A stretch of DNA of 64,000 nt from the NCBI GenBank assembly GCA_963082975.1, contig OY720344.1, positions 69,158,546 through 69,222,545 on the forward strand, written 5' to 3'. The position numbers and the translations under genes are program-made. Within the stretch, counting starts at the first letter, position 1; the number at the start of each line of letters is the position of its first letter. The stretch comes from Labia minor (Eukaryota; Arthropoda; Insecta; Dermaptera; Spongiphoridae). The notes under the pieces were generated by a model, which was not told where the DNA came from, searched no databases, and worked only from the letters and a program-made list of their open reading frames with translations. Shown in pieces: positions 1 to 24,875 of the stretch.

Positions 1-1
1 G

Positions 2-12129
<12,128 letters not shown>

Positions 12130-12258
12130 GAAGAGGTTTTTATACCGTCTTTAAGAGAACGGTTCACCAAACGCAGACGAAGCAACTCACTAATTGCTAT
12201 ACCGTCGAGATTTGGTTCATGTCTACACTATTGTTGTCTTGACTCTAGTGTTGGTTAA
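12130..12258 (+). other. NF1: In-phase open extension after the NF1 stop
   Basis: After the TGA at 12127-12129 the same frame stays open for 42 codons to TAA at 12256-12258. The peptide is protein-like: LRERFTKRRRSNSLIAIP, then SRFGSCLHYCCLDSSVG. An AG at 12129-12130 would join the phase-1 donor at 11304 in exactly this frame, skipping the stop, but it has no pyrimidine tract. The alternative is TGA readthrough. It could also simply be 3' UTR. Seen directly: the open frame and the basic RRRSNS motif. Translation is inferred. Confidence 0.45.
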
Positions 12259-12298
12259 TCCTGATATTTTTTGACAGCTTTAAATATTTATTATTATG

Positions 12299-12304
12299 AA
12301 TAAA
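12299..12304 (+). terminator. Poly(A) signal for NF1
   Basis: A canonical AATAAA lies 170 bases after the NF1 TGA and about 40 bases after the TAA of the possible extension. It is the first such hexamer downstream, so it is the likely 3' end signal. Confidence 0.5.
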
Positions 12305-14290
12305 GAAACGGATACACCATTAAATTAAAGCTCTTAAAAATTAGAAGCTTACAACTACGGGTTAAATAGTTATAAATTAAATGTATATTTAAGTAAAACT
12401 GACGAACAAAAAAGATATTACATAGTTTTAAATCTCCTTCATTTTAAATAAATAAATAAAAAAAAAACAACTAATATTTTTAATTTTGTTTTTATAAATG
12501 TTTCATTGTAATCAAAATTAATTTTAATTACAAAAAAAAGACAATGTTAAATAACAAATTTTATAATGTTCTCGATCTATAAAAAAAGATTTATATTTTT
12601 TTAAGATTACTTTAATTAAAATATTTTATATATATATAACATGTTCTCGATATTTTTACTTTACTTAAGGCCACAACTATGAGCGGAATTTCCCTCAAAG
12701 TTTAAACAATTCAGTCTTTTTTTTATAAATAATTTTTTAAGACTGTGAGGTCAAACCTTAGGGAAATCTCGCTCGTGTATATTGGCTTTGGCCTTTTGCA
12801 GTATAAATTTTTGCAGATTTATTTTAAGATATAAATATTCATTATATAGACTATAACATTAGTTAACAGAATTATATCGTCATTTTTAACAAGAAAACAA
12901 TTATATTTTCTACTGATAAAAGACTATTATTTATATTATTTTTTTTAAAAAACAAATCTTTTTGGTGCTAAAAGTATTTAATTATCTGAGTGTTTAGATC
13001 TAGAAAAATATATATTTTACTATTAAATGTTTTATTGAGACTGATTATGTTTTAAACTTATATATTATTAAAAAAAAGTATTAATCTTTTCGATCGACTT
13101 TTAATTTAACCATAATGTTGAGATCAAAGTGACTATATGATTCAAATACTATAAAGGTCTGGGGCGTTCAAATTATTTAAATAAATATAAGATATTATTA
13201 TCTTAAAACTGAATTTTTCATTTAAATGTAACATTGAGATTTTTACCAATAAGAAATTTGAGTAATTTAATGTATCTAGTCAACCTACATATCCAGTGAA
13301 ATTTCAATTATGATTTATTAATAGATTTAATAAAATTTTCTCTTGCGAATTGAAATAAAAACTTGTAAGAAAATAAACAAAAGTTGATTTCTTTAACAAA
13401 GAATGAATTTTAAATAATTATTTTTCAACATTTATTTGTTTTCTTTGCTAATAGAATAAGTGTTGAAATTTAGAGTTTTTAGCCCCTAGGCCACATACAA
13501 TCAAAAAACTATTGTCTGTGAGTTTATGAGTGATTGTGAATAATAAGTTAAATTTAGATGTAAATAATAGTTATTTTATTATCTACAATTACAATTCTAT
13601 TCTCAAATCATATTATATTTTGCAAGTTTTAGAAAACTATTATTCATCAAATGTGTAAATATTTTTAATGTTTAAATCTACTTTTTATGTCAAATATATA
13701 GCAATTAAGGTATTTTCAACGAATAGCAAATAATTTAATCATAAAGAGAGTTAAGGAAATTATTATTCATAATGATTTTCTAAGTGTTAACTTGAAACTT
13801 GTGATACAGATTTTGCCTTTGTATATTATTAATATTAAAATTTCAACCATTAAAAATTGGTGCCATAAATCTAAACATTAAAAAGTTAGATTACTTCTCA
13901 TTATCTTCTTTATATGTTAAAAATACTAATTTAAAACATTTGTGAATAATTTGCTTATTGAATATAATTTTCTAATTATATATATATATATATATATGTA
14001 TATATAAATATATATATATATATATTATATTTACAATACAGATACTGAATCAAATAAAATAATCCCTCCTTTTTTAGGAAATAATATAAATTATAAATAA
14101 ATAATGTTTAATTAATTTCAGATAATGTAATTTTTTTAATAAAATATTTTGAGAAATATTAAATTAATAATTAATTTAATAAGAGAATTATCTCCTCTAT
14201 TCTTTTAAACCTACTTGTATACTTCTATACAATTTAAAATATTATAAATAAAATATGTTAACACAATTGTTAAGCTCATTAAATATTTTT

Positions 14291-15862
14291 TTAATCGCTA
14301 AAATCTTCTTCGTCACTAAAGTACTTATTTGGTCTGATCCTTTTTTTGTTTGAAACTGGTGCTTTTTTAGAAGCGTGATGATTACGATCAGCTTGTTCTT
14401 GATCCATTCTAATTGCTTCGCTTAAAGTTTCCAAATCAGGTTCTACATCATCATCATCATCATCATCATCTAATTCATCATCATGATATTTTTTCTTCTT
14501 TTTCAATGCATCTTCATCGTCACTATCCTAAAAATTAATAAGAGAATTATATTTTTTTCACTTTGGATCAATTATTCCATGTAATTTAAGCTTGATTAAT
14601 TTGTTTTTTAAAAGTTGAGTCTAGCTAGTATTGAAAATCTGGTATTAGGTTGTTACAAATAACTTTTATCCTATCCTATACTAATGGTTCCAGAACAATA
14701 TGATCCAAAGGTTTTCTTTAAATAAAACATTTTCAAAATTTAATTAGATTTAATAATATAAAGTTTCGATAATACGATTTTTTAATTATTTATTATTTGT
14801 TGATATGTTCCGTCAGATCATAAATTAAAAGAATTAAAGAAAATCAAAATGTAGGGTGATATTTTTTTTCTTATTATTAATTATTTTGTTTTCAATCAAA
14901 ATTAAATTAGGACATTATTAACTAAATTATTAATATAAATAATTTCATACATCCTATGAATAGATATTTATTCTGTGATTTTTTTTCTCTTGTTTTTAAC
15001 ATAAATTAAGTCAAGGATTGTTTATAAAAGTCAATTTTTGTTAATAAAAGGACATAAAGTCAGTTTCAAGAGCTTTTAATTCATAAAGCTGGTCAAAGTG
15101 CTACCAAGAAAATATTTTTATATATTGATTAATATAATTAATTAGCTTATATATATATAATTTATATTACTTACTCTGCGACGTTTATGGCTTTTTTCTT
15201 TCTTTTTCTTTTTGGGAGGTGGTTCCCTGGGTCCTAGAGCATTCTTCGGACATTTATAACTTAAATGTCCTTCCTCCCCACATTCATAGCATCGTCTTTT
15301 ATCAGGATAATTTCGACGTCTAATAAATTCAGTAGAACGACCATTATCATTTGCTATATTACATTTGAGAAAACGCCCGAACATCTTAAAGAATTTTTAA
15401 ATATTTCAGTAGAATGACTACAATACACAATAACATTGTGATTCCAAAAGTTAAGATTATAAATTACATGAAAAAATAAAAAAAATTATACTAATGAAAT
15501 TATTAAATCAATTCATTTTTATTATATTATATTTTATAATAAAAGAGAAAACAATACCTCTTGCCCATTAATTGCCCTAACACAATTTTGGGCATCTTCT
15601 TTTTTGAGAAATAGAATAAAAGCAACACCTTTACTCTTCCTTGTAATTTTGTCTCTTAAAACAGTTACCCTGAAAATAAAATTAAAATTTAGACTTCAAA
15701 ATTTATAATTTAATATAAATCAAATAATATCAGTAAAAAGAATACTTACTTAATGAGTTGTCCATATTCATTAAATATTTTATAAATATCATTGTTAGTG
15801 AGTACGAATGGAAGATTAGAAACATAAACAGTACTTTTACTCGGTACAAGACCACCACTCAT
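14291..15862 (-). CDS. ZCRB1: Zinc finger CCHC and RRM protein 1 (U11/U12 snRNP 31K-type)
   Basis: ZCRB1 is an RNA-binding protein of the minor (U12-type) spliceosome's U11/U12 di-snRNP and acts in the nucleus. Minus-strand exons: 15862-15750, 15669-15558, 15384-15175 and 14527-14291 (TAA), 223 residues (human about 217). An RRM spans about residues 9-85, with [10 protein letters not shown] (RNP2) and SKGVAFILF (RNP1). A CCHC zinc knuckle ([14 protein letters not shown]) has ligands at C107, C110, H115 and C120. A Lys/Arg-rich nuclear-localisation region ([16 protein letters not shown]) comes next, then a long Asp run and an acidic C-terminal tail ending DEEDFSD. The start is the first ATG of the frame, giving [19 protein letters not shown] as in the family. 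The CCHC exon is phase 0 on both sides. It is head-to-head with the DNAJC4-like gene. Confidence 0.96.
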
Positions 15863-16336
15863 GTTTGAATTTTAATAATATAAATATATTAAACAGGAAA
15901 ATGAGCAAGATATTTTTTATAAACAGTTCAATAAATTGAATAATTTATTAAAGTTATCCATATTTTTATTTTTTTTGATTAATAAGGTTAAATTTATAAT
16001 TTTAAATATTTACTATATACGAACACTTTTATATATTTATATGTATATAGAACTGAAAGTTTAAATTTTTTATTTTATTTAATTGTAGATAGGGAATTTT
16101 TATAATTCATATATAATTTTTAAAAGAAATATCCAAGATGATTGTGTAGAGTATTTCTCAATCAGCTGACAGATGCCATTCAATCAAGGGAAGGTTAGGT
16201 TCAAATTATGCAATAACAAATAAACATCTGTGAAAGCTCTTTTATATTATCTTTTATGTTTTTAGATCCAAATTAACTCTAAACATGATTTATGATTAAA
16301 TTGTTAATTTGATATTTAAATCAGTGATTTATTTTA
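15863..16336. promoter_or_regulatory. Shared bidirectional promoter interval ZCRB1 / DNAJC4-like
   Basis: Only 474 bases separate the start codons of two divergent genes, so both promoters and 5' UTRs must lie here unless more upstream exons exist. The less AT-rich part is about 16139-16215 (CAATCAGCTGACAGATGCC and neighbours), containing a CAGCTG E-box. No TATA box with convincing position is visible. Confidence 0.5.
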
Positions 16337-18069
16337 ATGTTTCATCTAAAATTAGTTTCTTTTGTAAATAACCATTTTAAATTATTTAGATTATTTAAAA
16401 AAAATATAATTCCTCAAAGAAAAATCAGTATAACAAGGTAAATAAATTTTTGTTAAATTCTAAAACATTTAAGAGATATTATTTATTAATATTTATATAT
16501 ATATATATATATAAATTTATAAATGTATTAATAATAATTAAATATTAATAATATTTAATTTTGCATAAAATTTAATTTTTTAAATAATATAGACGTATAT
16601 TATTTTTTAATTATTCATTAATAATTATAATTTTAACTTTTAATTTATTAAATTTTAATTAATTAATTAACTAACCTATAAATATGATTAAATATCTTAA
16701 ACTATGTAAAATATTTATATTAAAAAAAGATAATGTATAAGCGTTTTAATAGGTAGTTTTGCACCCTTTCATAAACCGTGATTATTTACAAATAGCAATG
16801 AAAGCTTACAATACTAAAAGTAAGTACGAGTGAAAGACTCAAAGAGCTTGAGAACTAACTTTAGAACTAAGATGTCTTACATCTTTTAATACACTTACAC
16901 CCAAATTTATGAAACGTTTATTATATATATATATAAAGAGAATTTCACAAAAACATTAAACATTTTTATTAATCCAATTTTTTATGATTTCATTCTCCAT
17001 TTCTCTTTCTATATATATATATATATATATTAAAGGGTATTCAATAAGTCCGTAGGATAATTAAGAAAAAAAAATTTTATAGTATGATTTGTCTTTTGCC
17101 TTAATATAAGCCTCAATTTCAACGAATACTTATTCATCGGAGTTAAATTTCTCTCTAGTGAGCATTCTCTTGAGATCTGCAAACATGACATAGTTGGTAG
17201 GAGTCAGGTCAGGGGAGTATGGTGGATGAGAAATCAAATAACAAAATTCGTTTCACTAAAAATGCTATATCTCGCAATCTTCTTATTTTGACACATATTA
17301 TTTTACTTTACTTTATACTCTATACTTTATTTGAAAAAACTTTTGAGATTTTTAATAATGGCGCAATCTATCGGTCTTATTTATTTGATGGCCTATTATA
17401 TATAAGATTTAAAATGTTTTTTAAATGTTTTGTTAATTTCTATGATTGATTTTTACTAATTCTAAAATTATAGATACTTAGAAAGTTCATACAATATTTA
17501 TCAGGTTCTCTGCACAGCCAATCTAAATTTCCTAATTTTAAGCCTGAATCTCTCATTGGTAGTCTCTATTTTTATAGCTTGAAATAGTCTCCCTTACTTG
17601 TATGAAATATAGAAGAGCGGGGGAGAGTTTCGACGAATTCTTGTATTTATCATGGGATAATAATTATAGTTTTGGTATTTGGATGAATGCCAAATTGGGC
17701 CTTTTTAACCTCCAAGAGTCCAGGGGCCCAATGAATATTTTCCCTATTACATAAAAAAGGGGATACTTATTCAACTGAATAGAACAGAGACAATTATTGT
17801 TCAGTGAGTATTTATATTTATAATGATTTTAGTTATGTACTTTAAAACAAGCATTTACTACTTGACTAATTAATATCAGAAAGCAAATCACATCAAATCA
17901 CCTGCCGGATTATATATACCTATATTTATATATAATAATAATATATAATATATATAATAATATATAATAAAAATGATTATGAAATGATATCTATCATTTT
18001 TTGGTTGTTATTATATTATATATACGGAGAAAATAGAATTTATAATTAATAATAATAATTAGGTTTGGG

Positions 18070-18100
<31 letters not shown>

Positions 18101-19973
18101 AAATTAAAATATTGAAGTTTCTGAGGAGCATATTTAGATTTGAAAATTGTTACACCAAAAAATAAATAAAATTACGTCTTACGTTGCATATGTCTACTCT
18201 AAAGGATAAAAAAAATTTAATGTACACAATTTATATGTAAATAATCAATTAAATTGGCAACCATTTCACTTAAAAAACTTAAAAAGACTTATTTACCCAC
18301 TACATTCTTTATAGTCTTTCTATTTAGATATTTAAAAAATATTATTTAAATTTCTAATAAATTAAATGAAATTAATTTTTTATTAGCTATTTCTTTCAAT
18401 AAACATACTTATATATTAGCTTATTCTATTTTATATAGAATCTGGTCTATTTTATATAAATTAAAACAAGAGTTTATTATCAATAAAAATTTTTATTTTA
18501 CTTTTTATTTAATTAAAAATTGATTTAATTCATATCTTGATACCAAAAATTGTCTCTAATTTAATTTTGCAGATTTTTTTAGAATGTCTATTTTAAATTT
18601 GTTGTTGATTTAGTTTAAAATATATCTATTTATATAATTATATTTTTATATCTTATATAATTTTAATTTTTTATTTTTTTTTTTACAGAAAAAAATCACG
18701 CACTTATTATGATATTCTCCAAGTATCCCCAACTTCATCCAATAAAGAAATCCGTGATGCTTTTATTACCTTATCAAAAAAAGTAATCGAATTTCTTTTA
18801 TTTTATTTATTTATTATTTTCTATTTTCTAAAAAATTATAATGTGAAATATTAATACCTACATAGTTTATATCAAAAAAAAAAAATTTCTAAAAAAGAAC
18901 TTAAGATTCTCATTAACAATTTTTAATTTACCTCTTTATGTAAATAAATATTGTTTTTATTTAATAAACTCTTATTTTTAGTACCATCCGGATATAGATC
19001 CAAAAATGCATAAAGAATTTGTCAAATTAAATGAGGCTTATTCTATTTTAAGCAAACCTGAATCAAGATGTAGTTATGATTACTCTTTATCCTCTCGTCA
19101 TTTTATGTAATAATTATTTTGATTTATAATTAAAATTAATTTAGGAATTGACCAAATATTATTTATTCTTAGATCTACTCGAAAGGAATATGAAAATATA
19201 GATTATTCTAAAATAAAACAACACTTCTCACCAAAAATGGATTTTTCAAATCGAGACTATTATAGTATAAAAGGAGTTAAGAAGAAATCCAATAAATATA
19301 TTTTAGCATGTATAATTTTGTTTACTGCCTTTGGTTTCGTAGTTCAAGTCACAATAATGAAGTAAATTAACTATTTTTTTTTTATAAATAATTATTTATA
19401 ATTTAATATATTCCTTATTTTAAATGGTGATAAAACAGATAATAAAATCTTCTTATCAATTAATTAGAAAAACAATATATTCAAAGAAAAATTAAATGAT
19501 TATACAAATTATAATGATAACTAAGAATTAATTGTGACTATTTTGATTCGGAAATTTGTTGAATTCAAATCAAAAATAATATTTTCATCAAAATAAATGA
19601 ATATACTAAAAAAGTTATCAAAATTCATTATAATACAAACCTAAAAATGAATGCTAAATTTAAATCAGAATTAATCATTTTATCTTAAATTAATAATCTC
19701 ATATTCCAATAAATATAATCAGTTTTGATAATGTGGACTAACATATTTTCACGACAAGGATTATTAACCCTTCATTTCACACAATTAATTTATTTTTTTT
19801 GTTTTAGGACCGCTTATGACAAATCAAATAAACTCATTCAAGAACAAAATCGTATAAATGCTATGCTGCATGCAATTGCAAAATTAAGATTAATGGAACT
19901 AGGAGAAGATGCTCAATTTGCTTTAGTTAAAAAAAAATTAACATCAAATGAAAGAAGAATTGATGATGAGTGA
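16337..19973 (+). CDS. DNAJC4: DNAJC4-like J-domain membrane protein
   Basis: This is a DnaJ/Hsp40 co-chaperone of the DNAJC4 type, which stimulates an Hsp70 ATPase. Exons: 16337-16437, 18689-18782, 18982-19106, 19173-19361 and 19808-19973, all GT-AG, totalling 675 nt (224 residues). The first 35 residues are basic and hydrophobic with no acidic residues before the J domain, compatible with mitochondrial targeting (inference). The J domain spans about residues 38-100: TYYDILQVSPTSSNKEIRDA, then the HPD motif (KYHPDIDPK) split from its upstream part by intron 2, then FVKLNEAYSILSKPESR. One membrane segment follows (YILACIILFTAFGFVVQVTI), then a basic helical tail with EQNRINAMLHAIAKLRL, which mirrors human DNAJC4 after its membrane segment. 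The start is the first ATG in a frame that joins in phase. Intron 1 is 2.25 kb and carries a mariner scrap. Confidence 0.88.
17030..17228 (-). mobile_element. Mariner 3' fragment in DNAJC4-like intron 1
   Basis: On the minus strand this reads as the C-terminal end of a mariner transposase: SHPPYSPDLTPTNYVMFADL, then KRMLTREKF and IEAYIKAKDKSYYK, close to the usual HPPYSPDLAPSDYHLF / AYFEAKDKSFYKKG signature. An ITR-like GGGTATTCAATAAGTCCGTA lies at 17035-17055. One in-frame stop is seen. The rest of the element is absent, so it is a dead fragment of a different mariner lineage from that at 31.7 kb. Confidence 0.8.
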
Positions 19974-20630
19974 AAATAAATATTTTTTATAGAAAAAAAT
20001 AAAATATTTTAATATTAATAAATTCTTTTTGAATCATTTATTAAATCATCCAAGTATTCTTATTATTTATTTTAGTGATTTTAATCTATTAAATCATGTA
20101 CATATATTTTTATTATATATAATTATTTAAGAAATAAATAAATATGAATTTTAAATCGGAAAATAAATACCATAATAATTTTATTGAAACAATTGAATTA
20201 ATATTATTTTTTTTAATCGTTTTTATTTGTATGAATGAATACTTGGTTTAATTTGACCAAAATTCTTTAAATATATATATATAACATTCAACCTGTATCT
20301 CTATTTTAAGACAAATAAATATTTTAATTCGAATTTCTTATAAAAAAGGTTGTCCAATTTATTTGTTACTAGCAGACCCGGCAAAGCTTCGCTTTTGCAT
20401 GTGTGTCTGTATACATATATACGTATGTGAACTGAACACTTAATAATAATAATAATAATAATGTATTAAATGAATATAATTGAAATTTTAGTTTTAATTG
20501 CACTTTTTTTGGTTTTTATTTTTATTTATTTTTATTGGAATTATTACAAATAATAATAATAATAATAATTTATTAAATGAATATAATTGAAATTTTATTT
20601 TTTATTATTACATTTTTATTTTTATTTTTT
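19974..20630. other. DNAJC4-like 3' flank
   Basis: AATAAA hexamers occur within the first tens of bases after the TGA (19976 and 20000 region), suitable for 3' end formation. From about 20372 a LINE/SINE-type tail begins (AGCAGACCCGGCAAAGCTTC) with repeated TAA triplets and two copies of a TTAAATGAATATAATTGAAATTTTA-like block (about 20464 and 20573). Nothing coding is seen. Confidence 0.4.
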
Positions 20631-21143
20631 ACCGACCGACGATAGTAAGGGAGGTATTGTTTTCACACCAAATTTCACATGTGCAAATTTTTACATATCT
20701 CCACGAATCATGCATTTTCTTAACAGAAAAAAGTATTTTTAGCATGATGTCTGTACATTGTGTGTCCGTATAGACGTGTACAGCTTGAACGGCTCGACGG
20801 ATTTTGATGAAATTTGGTATATATACTTAATGCATCAGTAGGATGAATTGATCAACTTTTGGTGCAAATCCGGAAACCGGAAGTGGTAGTAATAGCGATC
20901 GACGATAGGAAGGGAAGGGTTATTTTCACACCAAATTTCACATGAGAAGATTTTTTACATATCACCACGATACTACCACTTCAGGTTTCCGGATTTGCAC
21001 CAAAAGTTGATCAACTCATACTGATGCATTAAGTATATTTACCAAATTTCATCAAAATCCGTCGAGCCGTTCAAGCTGTACACATCTATACAAATTCAAT
21101 TCAAATTTACGAGATAGTCGAGTGGAGACACTCTAGATTTTTT
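20631..21143. repeat. ACCGACCGACG repeat with internal inverted duplication, joined to another repeat's 3' end
   Basis: The left end ACCGACCGACGATAGTAAGG and the next roughly 320 bp match the element at 62334. Here the right part is replaced by an inverted copy of its own middle: the segment about 20787-20893 (GTGTACAGCTTGAACGGCTC to GGAAACCGGAAGTGGTAGTA) returns reverse-complemented at about 20970-21085. The last 45 bases (ACGAGATAGTCGAGTGGAGA and CACTCTAG) are the 3' end of the family seen at 43.9-45.4 kb. It is a chimeric repeat between the convergent DNAJC4-like and aaNAT genes. Confidence 0.65.
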
Positions 21144-21863
21144 ATTTAGTGTTTAAAATAGAACAGATTTGCAATTTTTACATGAATAGTTATTTCAAAA
21201 CTTTGTCATTCATTCAAATTAATAATTCAATTTAATGAGAATTTATAAAAGTTAAGATATTTGTTTGCCTTTTATTGTTAGATAAATAACTTTTTTTCTA
21301 AATTATTTTTAAAACAAGCTTTGATTAGATTATATTCTAACAAATGTATCTCAAGGGGTTTGTTGATTAAGAATTAATTTAATAAATTTTTAAATAATTA
21401 TTCATTTATTCATAGTTAGAGTTACCTTAAAAAACTAATAATGATGATAATAATAATAATAAAATATTGTAATAAATAAAAATTGGATACAGATTATTTG
21501 GAATTCCGTCAGAAACATACTTTATTTTTAAATGTTTTATTGATTGGTTATATATATATAAAGTTTTCATATTTTTATTTTAATAATACTTGTTCATGGA
21601 AGTACATTAGGAGGAAATTGAGGATTTTACAAATGAATATCAATTAAAATAATATGAGTATTTTATAATATTTAATTTTAAAAAATTTAAAAAACCAGAC
21701 ATCGATTTACACTTTATATTTTAATATAATATACATTTATTTCCAATTAATGAATTTATTTTCTTGTCATTTATAAAAAAATAAATTAAAAAAATTTATA
21801 AATGATTATAATTTTATATTTACATACAAATCATAATAAGAAAAAAACAGACTAGTTAATTGA

Positions 21864-24320
21864 TCACCCTTCAAAAGCAACTTCTCGAGGTTTTCTTATC
21901 GCTTTAATATAAGTGGATGCTTGTTTGTGAGGATGATCCGGTTGAAAAACAGGAAGATTATCTTCACCCAAATGCTCATTATATAATATATTGTAAATAC
22001 AGTGGAAGCCTAATTTTGCCACAGCTTTGCCAGAGAATTCACTTGTGCAATCACATCGAACATAATCATATCTTCGTTCTGCTGCAATTTCACTGAAACA
22101 TAAAATACAAATTAACTTTAGAATGATTATCTTAAGATAGCTAGTAATTTAATAAATTATCTATTCATTATTTATTTGTCCAATAAATAATTAAATGAAG
22201 GCATGTTCGTGTGGCCATACATTTTAATTACAATTTAATTTAATATTGATTTTTTCAAATACAATTTGTTTCTATTTCTATTCATTTATATTACATTTTA
22301 CATAAATGAGAGAGAAATGTTTGTATTTTCAACTGGTAGGCAAAGCCGCGGTATGTTTGCAATGAAAAATTGCTGAAATAGAGAGAGGCAATTAATTTTA
22401 TCAATAGCTCGTACTGAATTTAAAATTTTTAAGACCCACTTAAACAACTGTTTAGTCAAAATGTCAAATTTTTCCAGGAATAAATCAGTTTACACGACCA
22501 TAGGCTTCTCAAATAGTAACCATGCTCGGTTATTATCTTCCAGCTATTTATGACAAAATTTAATTTTATAATTTTGTATATAAATATGGTTAAAATAATT
22601 GTTTATTAAAACTTATTTGTTTAATAAACAAATTTTCATGTTTTTGATTAATAGATCAATTTATTTAAAAACCGTGATTTAATAAGATAAAACAAATGTG
22701 ATCTTCTAATAAACATTTGAGAATTTGATTAATATGAAATAATCTTTTATTTATACTAGAACATATCATTTCTTTTCTGGACAAATTATATTAAATCATA
22801 AAATAAAATAAATCATTTTTTGAAGTTCTTTTGAAATTTATAAAGATTTTAATACTAAAAATAGTAACTTTCCTAATTAAGAATACTTAACTATAAATAT
22901 TCAAAAAATAAATGAATTAAAATATTTAAATTTGTTTTAATGATTAAAAGCACTATATATATATACAATATAAGTATACCAAAATGATCGTAAGATGAAT
23001 GAAAGATATATCCTTTTTAATTAAGTAAAAGTTCAAATATATAATATAATATAAATATGCAGTTTTTTATAACCTTAATTGATTTTTTTTGAAATAATTT
23101 TCCTTTTAAAATTATTTTCTAAATTATAAAATGATTAATTAAAATTATCACCTACTATTTTTAACAATAATTTATTAATAATTTGTAAACAACAATAGTT
23201 AAACTATCTTTAAAAATAGCATTTAATTGTTATTTTTTTAATAATTAAATATCAATATAATAAGTAAAATAAAATTAAACCTACCAAGATCGAGATAAAA
23301 GTGCTGTTGCAACTCCTTGTCCTCTGCAGCAATCGTCAACACTCAATATTCGAATTTCCAATACATTACTTGTATTGAATTTTTCATAAATTCCACATTC
23401 GGCTTCCAATCTAGTTAAAAGTTTTAGAATTTTGGCAAATCGAGGATTTGGACATTCATTAGCGTTCTTCTCCATTTTTTCAACATAACCAGGCATTCCT
23501 GAACCGTTCAGGCAAACGCCAATCATCCTCCCCTCTTTTGATACAGCTTTCAGACAGAGGACTGAAAAAAGTAAAAACATAATTATATTTCAATTAAACG
23601 ATACATAGATTTTACATATTTTTACCATAAATTATTTTATTTATCTTTTAGTAAATTCCCAAAATGAAAATTATCACATACTGAAATTTTCTTGAATTTT
23701 CATATATAAAAAAATAATATTTTTAAATGAAATGCAAAAATATATTTTATAATTTAAATAAGATATATTAAAAATAAATTATTATATTATATATTACCAT
23801 AAGTTATATTTTTTCTAAATATAAATTGAAGAAAAAAATAGAATATAATAATACAAGAAAAGGTATCTTTGAATTATATCAAGAAATTGTCTATTATATT
23901 AATTTAATAATAATAATAATAAATTTTATATATTAATTATATTAATATATTTTTATAAAATTTACTGAAATAAATAAATGTCTTTAAAACATGAATATAG
24001 AATTTTTTTATTTTTATTTTTTTACTAATTTTTTTTGATATATTATCTGATTTTAGAGGCTGAGAAGAGGAGGATATTTAATTGATGAAAATTTAAAAAA
24101 ATATTTTATTACTTGGTTCATCATCGATAATCGATGAACAATAATCTTCCAATTCCGGGCAGCCATTCGATTCGATACAAAGTTTAACTGCCCTATTTAA
24201 AGGTTCATCCATGAAGAAAAGTCGTTTAAGAAATTGAAGAATTTCTTCTTTATCTTCGGGTTTTATTGGTGAAATAATAAAATCGGGTTTTGTTGACATC
24301 ACTGCCACCGAATTCTTCGC
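21864..24320 (-). CDS. Arylalkylamine (dopamine) N-acetyltransferase-like GNAT
   Basis: This is an insect aaNAT/Dat-type enzyme, expected to transfer acetyl from acetyl-CoA to arylalkylamines (dopamine, octopamine, serotonin) in melatonin, neurotransmitter or cuticle metabolism; the substrate is inferred. Minus-strand exons: 24320-24113, 23561-23285 and 22092-21864 (TGA). From the ATG at 24299 it gives about 230 residues, a normal family length. The N-terminal half has the typical PIKPEDKEEILQFLKRLFFMDEPLN. The acetyl-CoA loop is VLEIRILSVDDCCRGQGVAT (R/Q-x-x-G-x-G/A as RGQGVA). It is followed by YDYVRCDCTSEFSGKAVAKLGF, where the family has CxATxxYSxxxxxKLGF-like sequence. An acceptor (TTTGTTTTAG) lies directly before 24320 and the frame stays open to it (AKNSVAV before MSTKPDF), so an extra 5' exon, and thus another N terminus, may exist upstream. 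No such exon was identified. Confidence 0.88.
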
Positions 24321-24875
24321 CTAAAACAAACAAATAAAGTCCATTAGAAATTTATACTTATAATTATTTGATATGAAAATATTGATACATTTTTTTATTA
24401 CAAAAAAAAAATATTTACGAATCGTTATTAAGTAATCCCAAAGGTTTCTGATAAATCAATGGCGATTTTAGTAGCTCAAATACGAATCACATTAAATTTA
24501 ATACAATAAAAATCAAATTTATTCTTTATATTTATACAAAATGATAGATTGAATTAAATTTAAATTAATTTAATAAAAAATATAAGAAATATAGCTACCT
24601 AATATATTTTTTCTTTATTTAATTTAATTAATATTAAAAAATGTATATATTGTAATTAAACTAATTCTAAAGTATTAATATATTATTATAAAGAAAATTT
24701 GCTAATCAAAGCTAGGATTCGTGAAATGATTTCGAAAAATAAGTGGGAAAATTTTGATGTACCTTTGATATATGCTACTGATTTTTTTTTCGCAAATATC
24801 AAAATTCAGAAAATTTTATAAAATTTAGCTATGTCTTTTGATTTCTTTATTAATAATTCTTATAATAATTATATT
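24321..24875. other. aaNAT upstream / Penelope left flank
   Basis: AT-rich DNA without a recognisable gene. It may contain an unrecognised 5' exon or promoter of the aaNAT gene. An AATAATTAT block at about 24865-24873 recurs at 28897-28905 and could be the Penelope target duplication, but the sequence is of low complexity. Confidence 0.3.

Larger units (their letters stand above)
12130..14290. other. NF1-ZCRB1 convergent intergenic region with a fold-back MITE
   Basis: Apart from the possible NF1 extension and poly(A) signal, this is AT-rich non-coding DNA. A fold-back element lies at 12667-12795: AAGGCCACAACTATGAGCGG then AATTTCCCT on the left, answered in inverse on the right by AAGGCCAAAGCC, then CACGAGCGAGATTTCCCT. 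The arms are about 50 bp with several mismatches around an AT-rich loop, so it is an old MITE. Nothing else is recognisable. Confidence 0.5.

Noticed and set aside
17219-17449. 76-codon ORF in the DNAJC4-like intron.
   Set aside because: It starts inside the mariner scrap and runs into AT-rich intron sequence with no acceptor/donor phase match to the flanking exons.
22200-22520. Possible MITE in the aaNAT intron bounded by TTCGTGTGGCCATAC and TACACGACCATAGG.
   Set aside because: The inverted match is only about 10 bases with mismatches and there is no target duplication; too weak to annotate.
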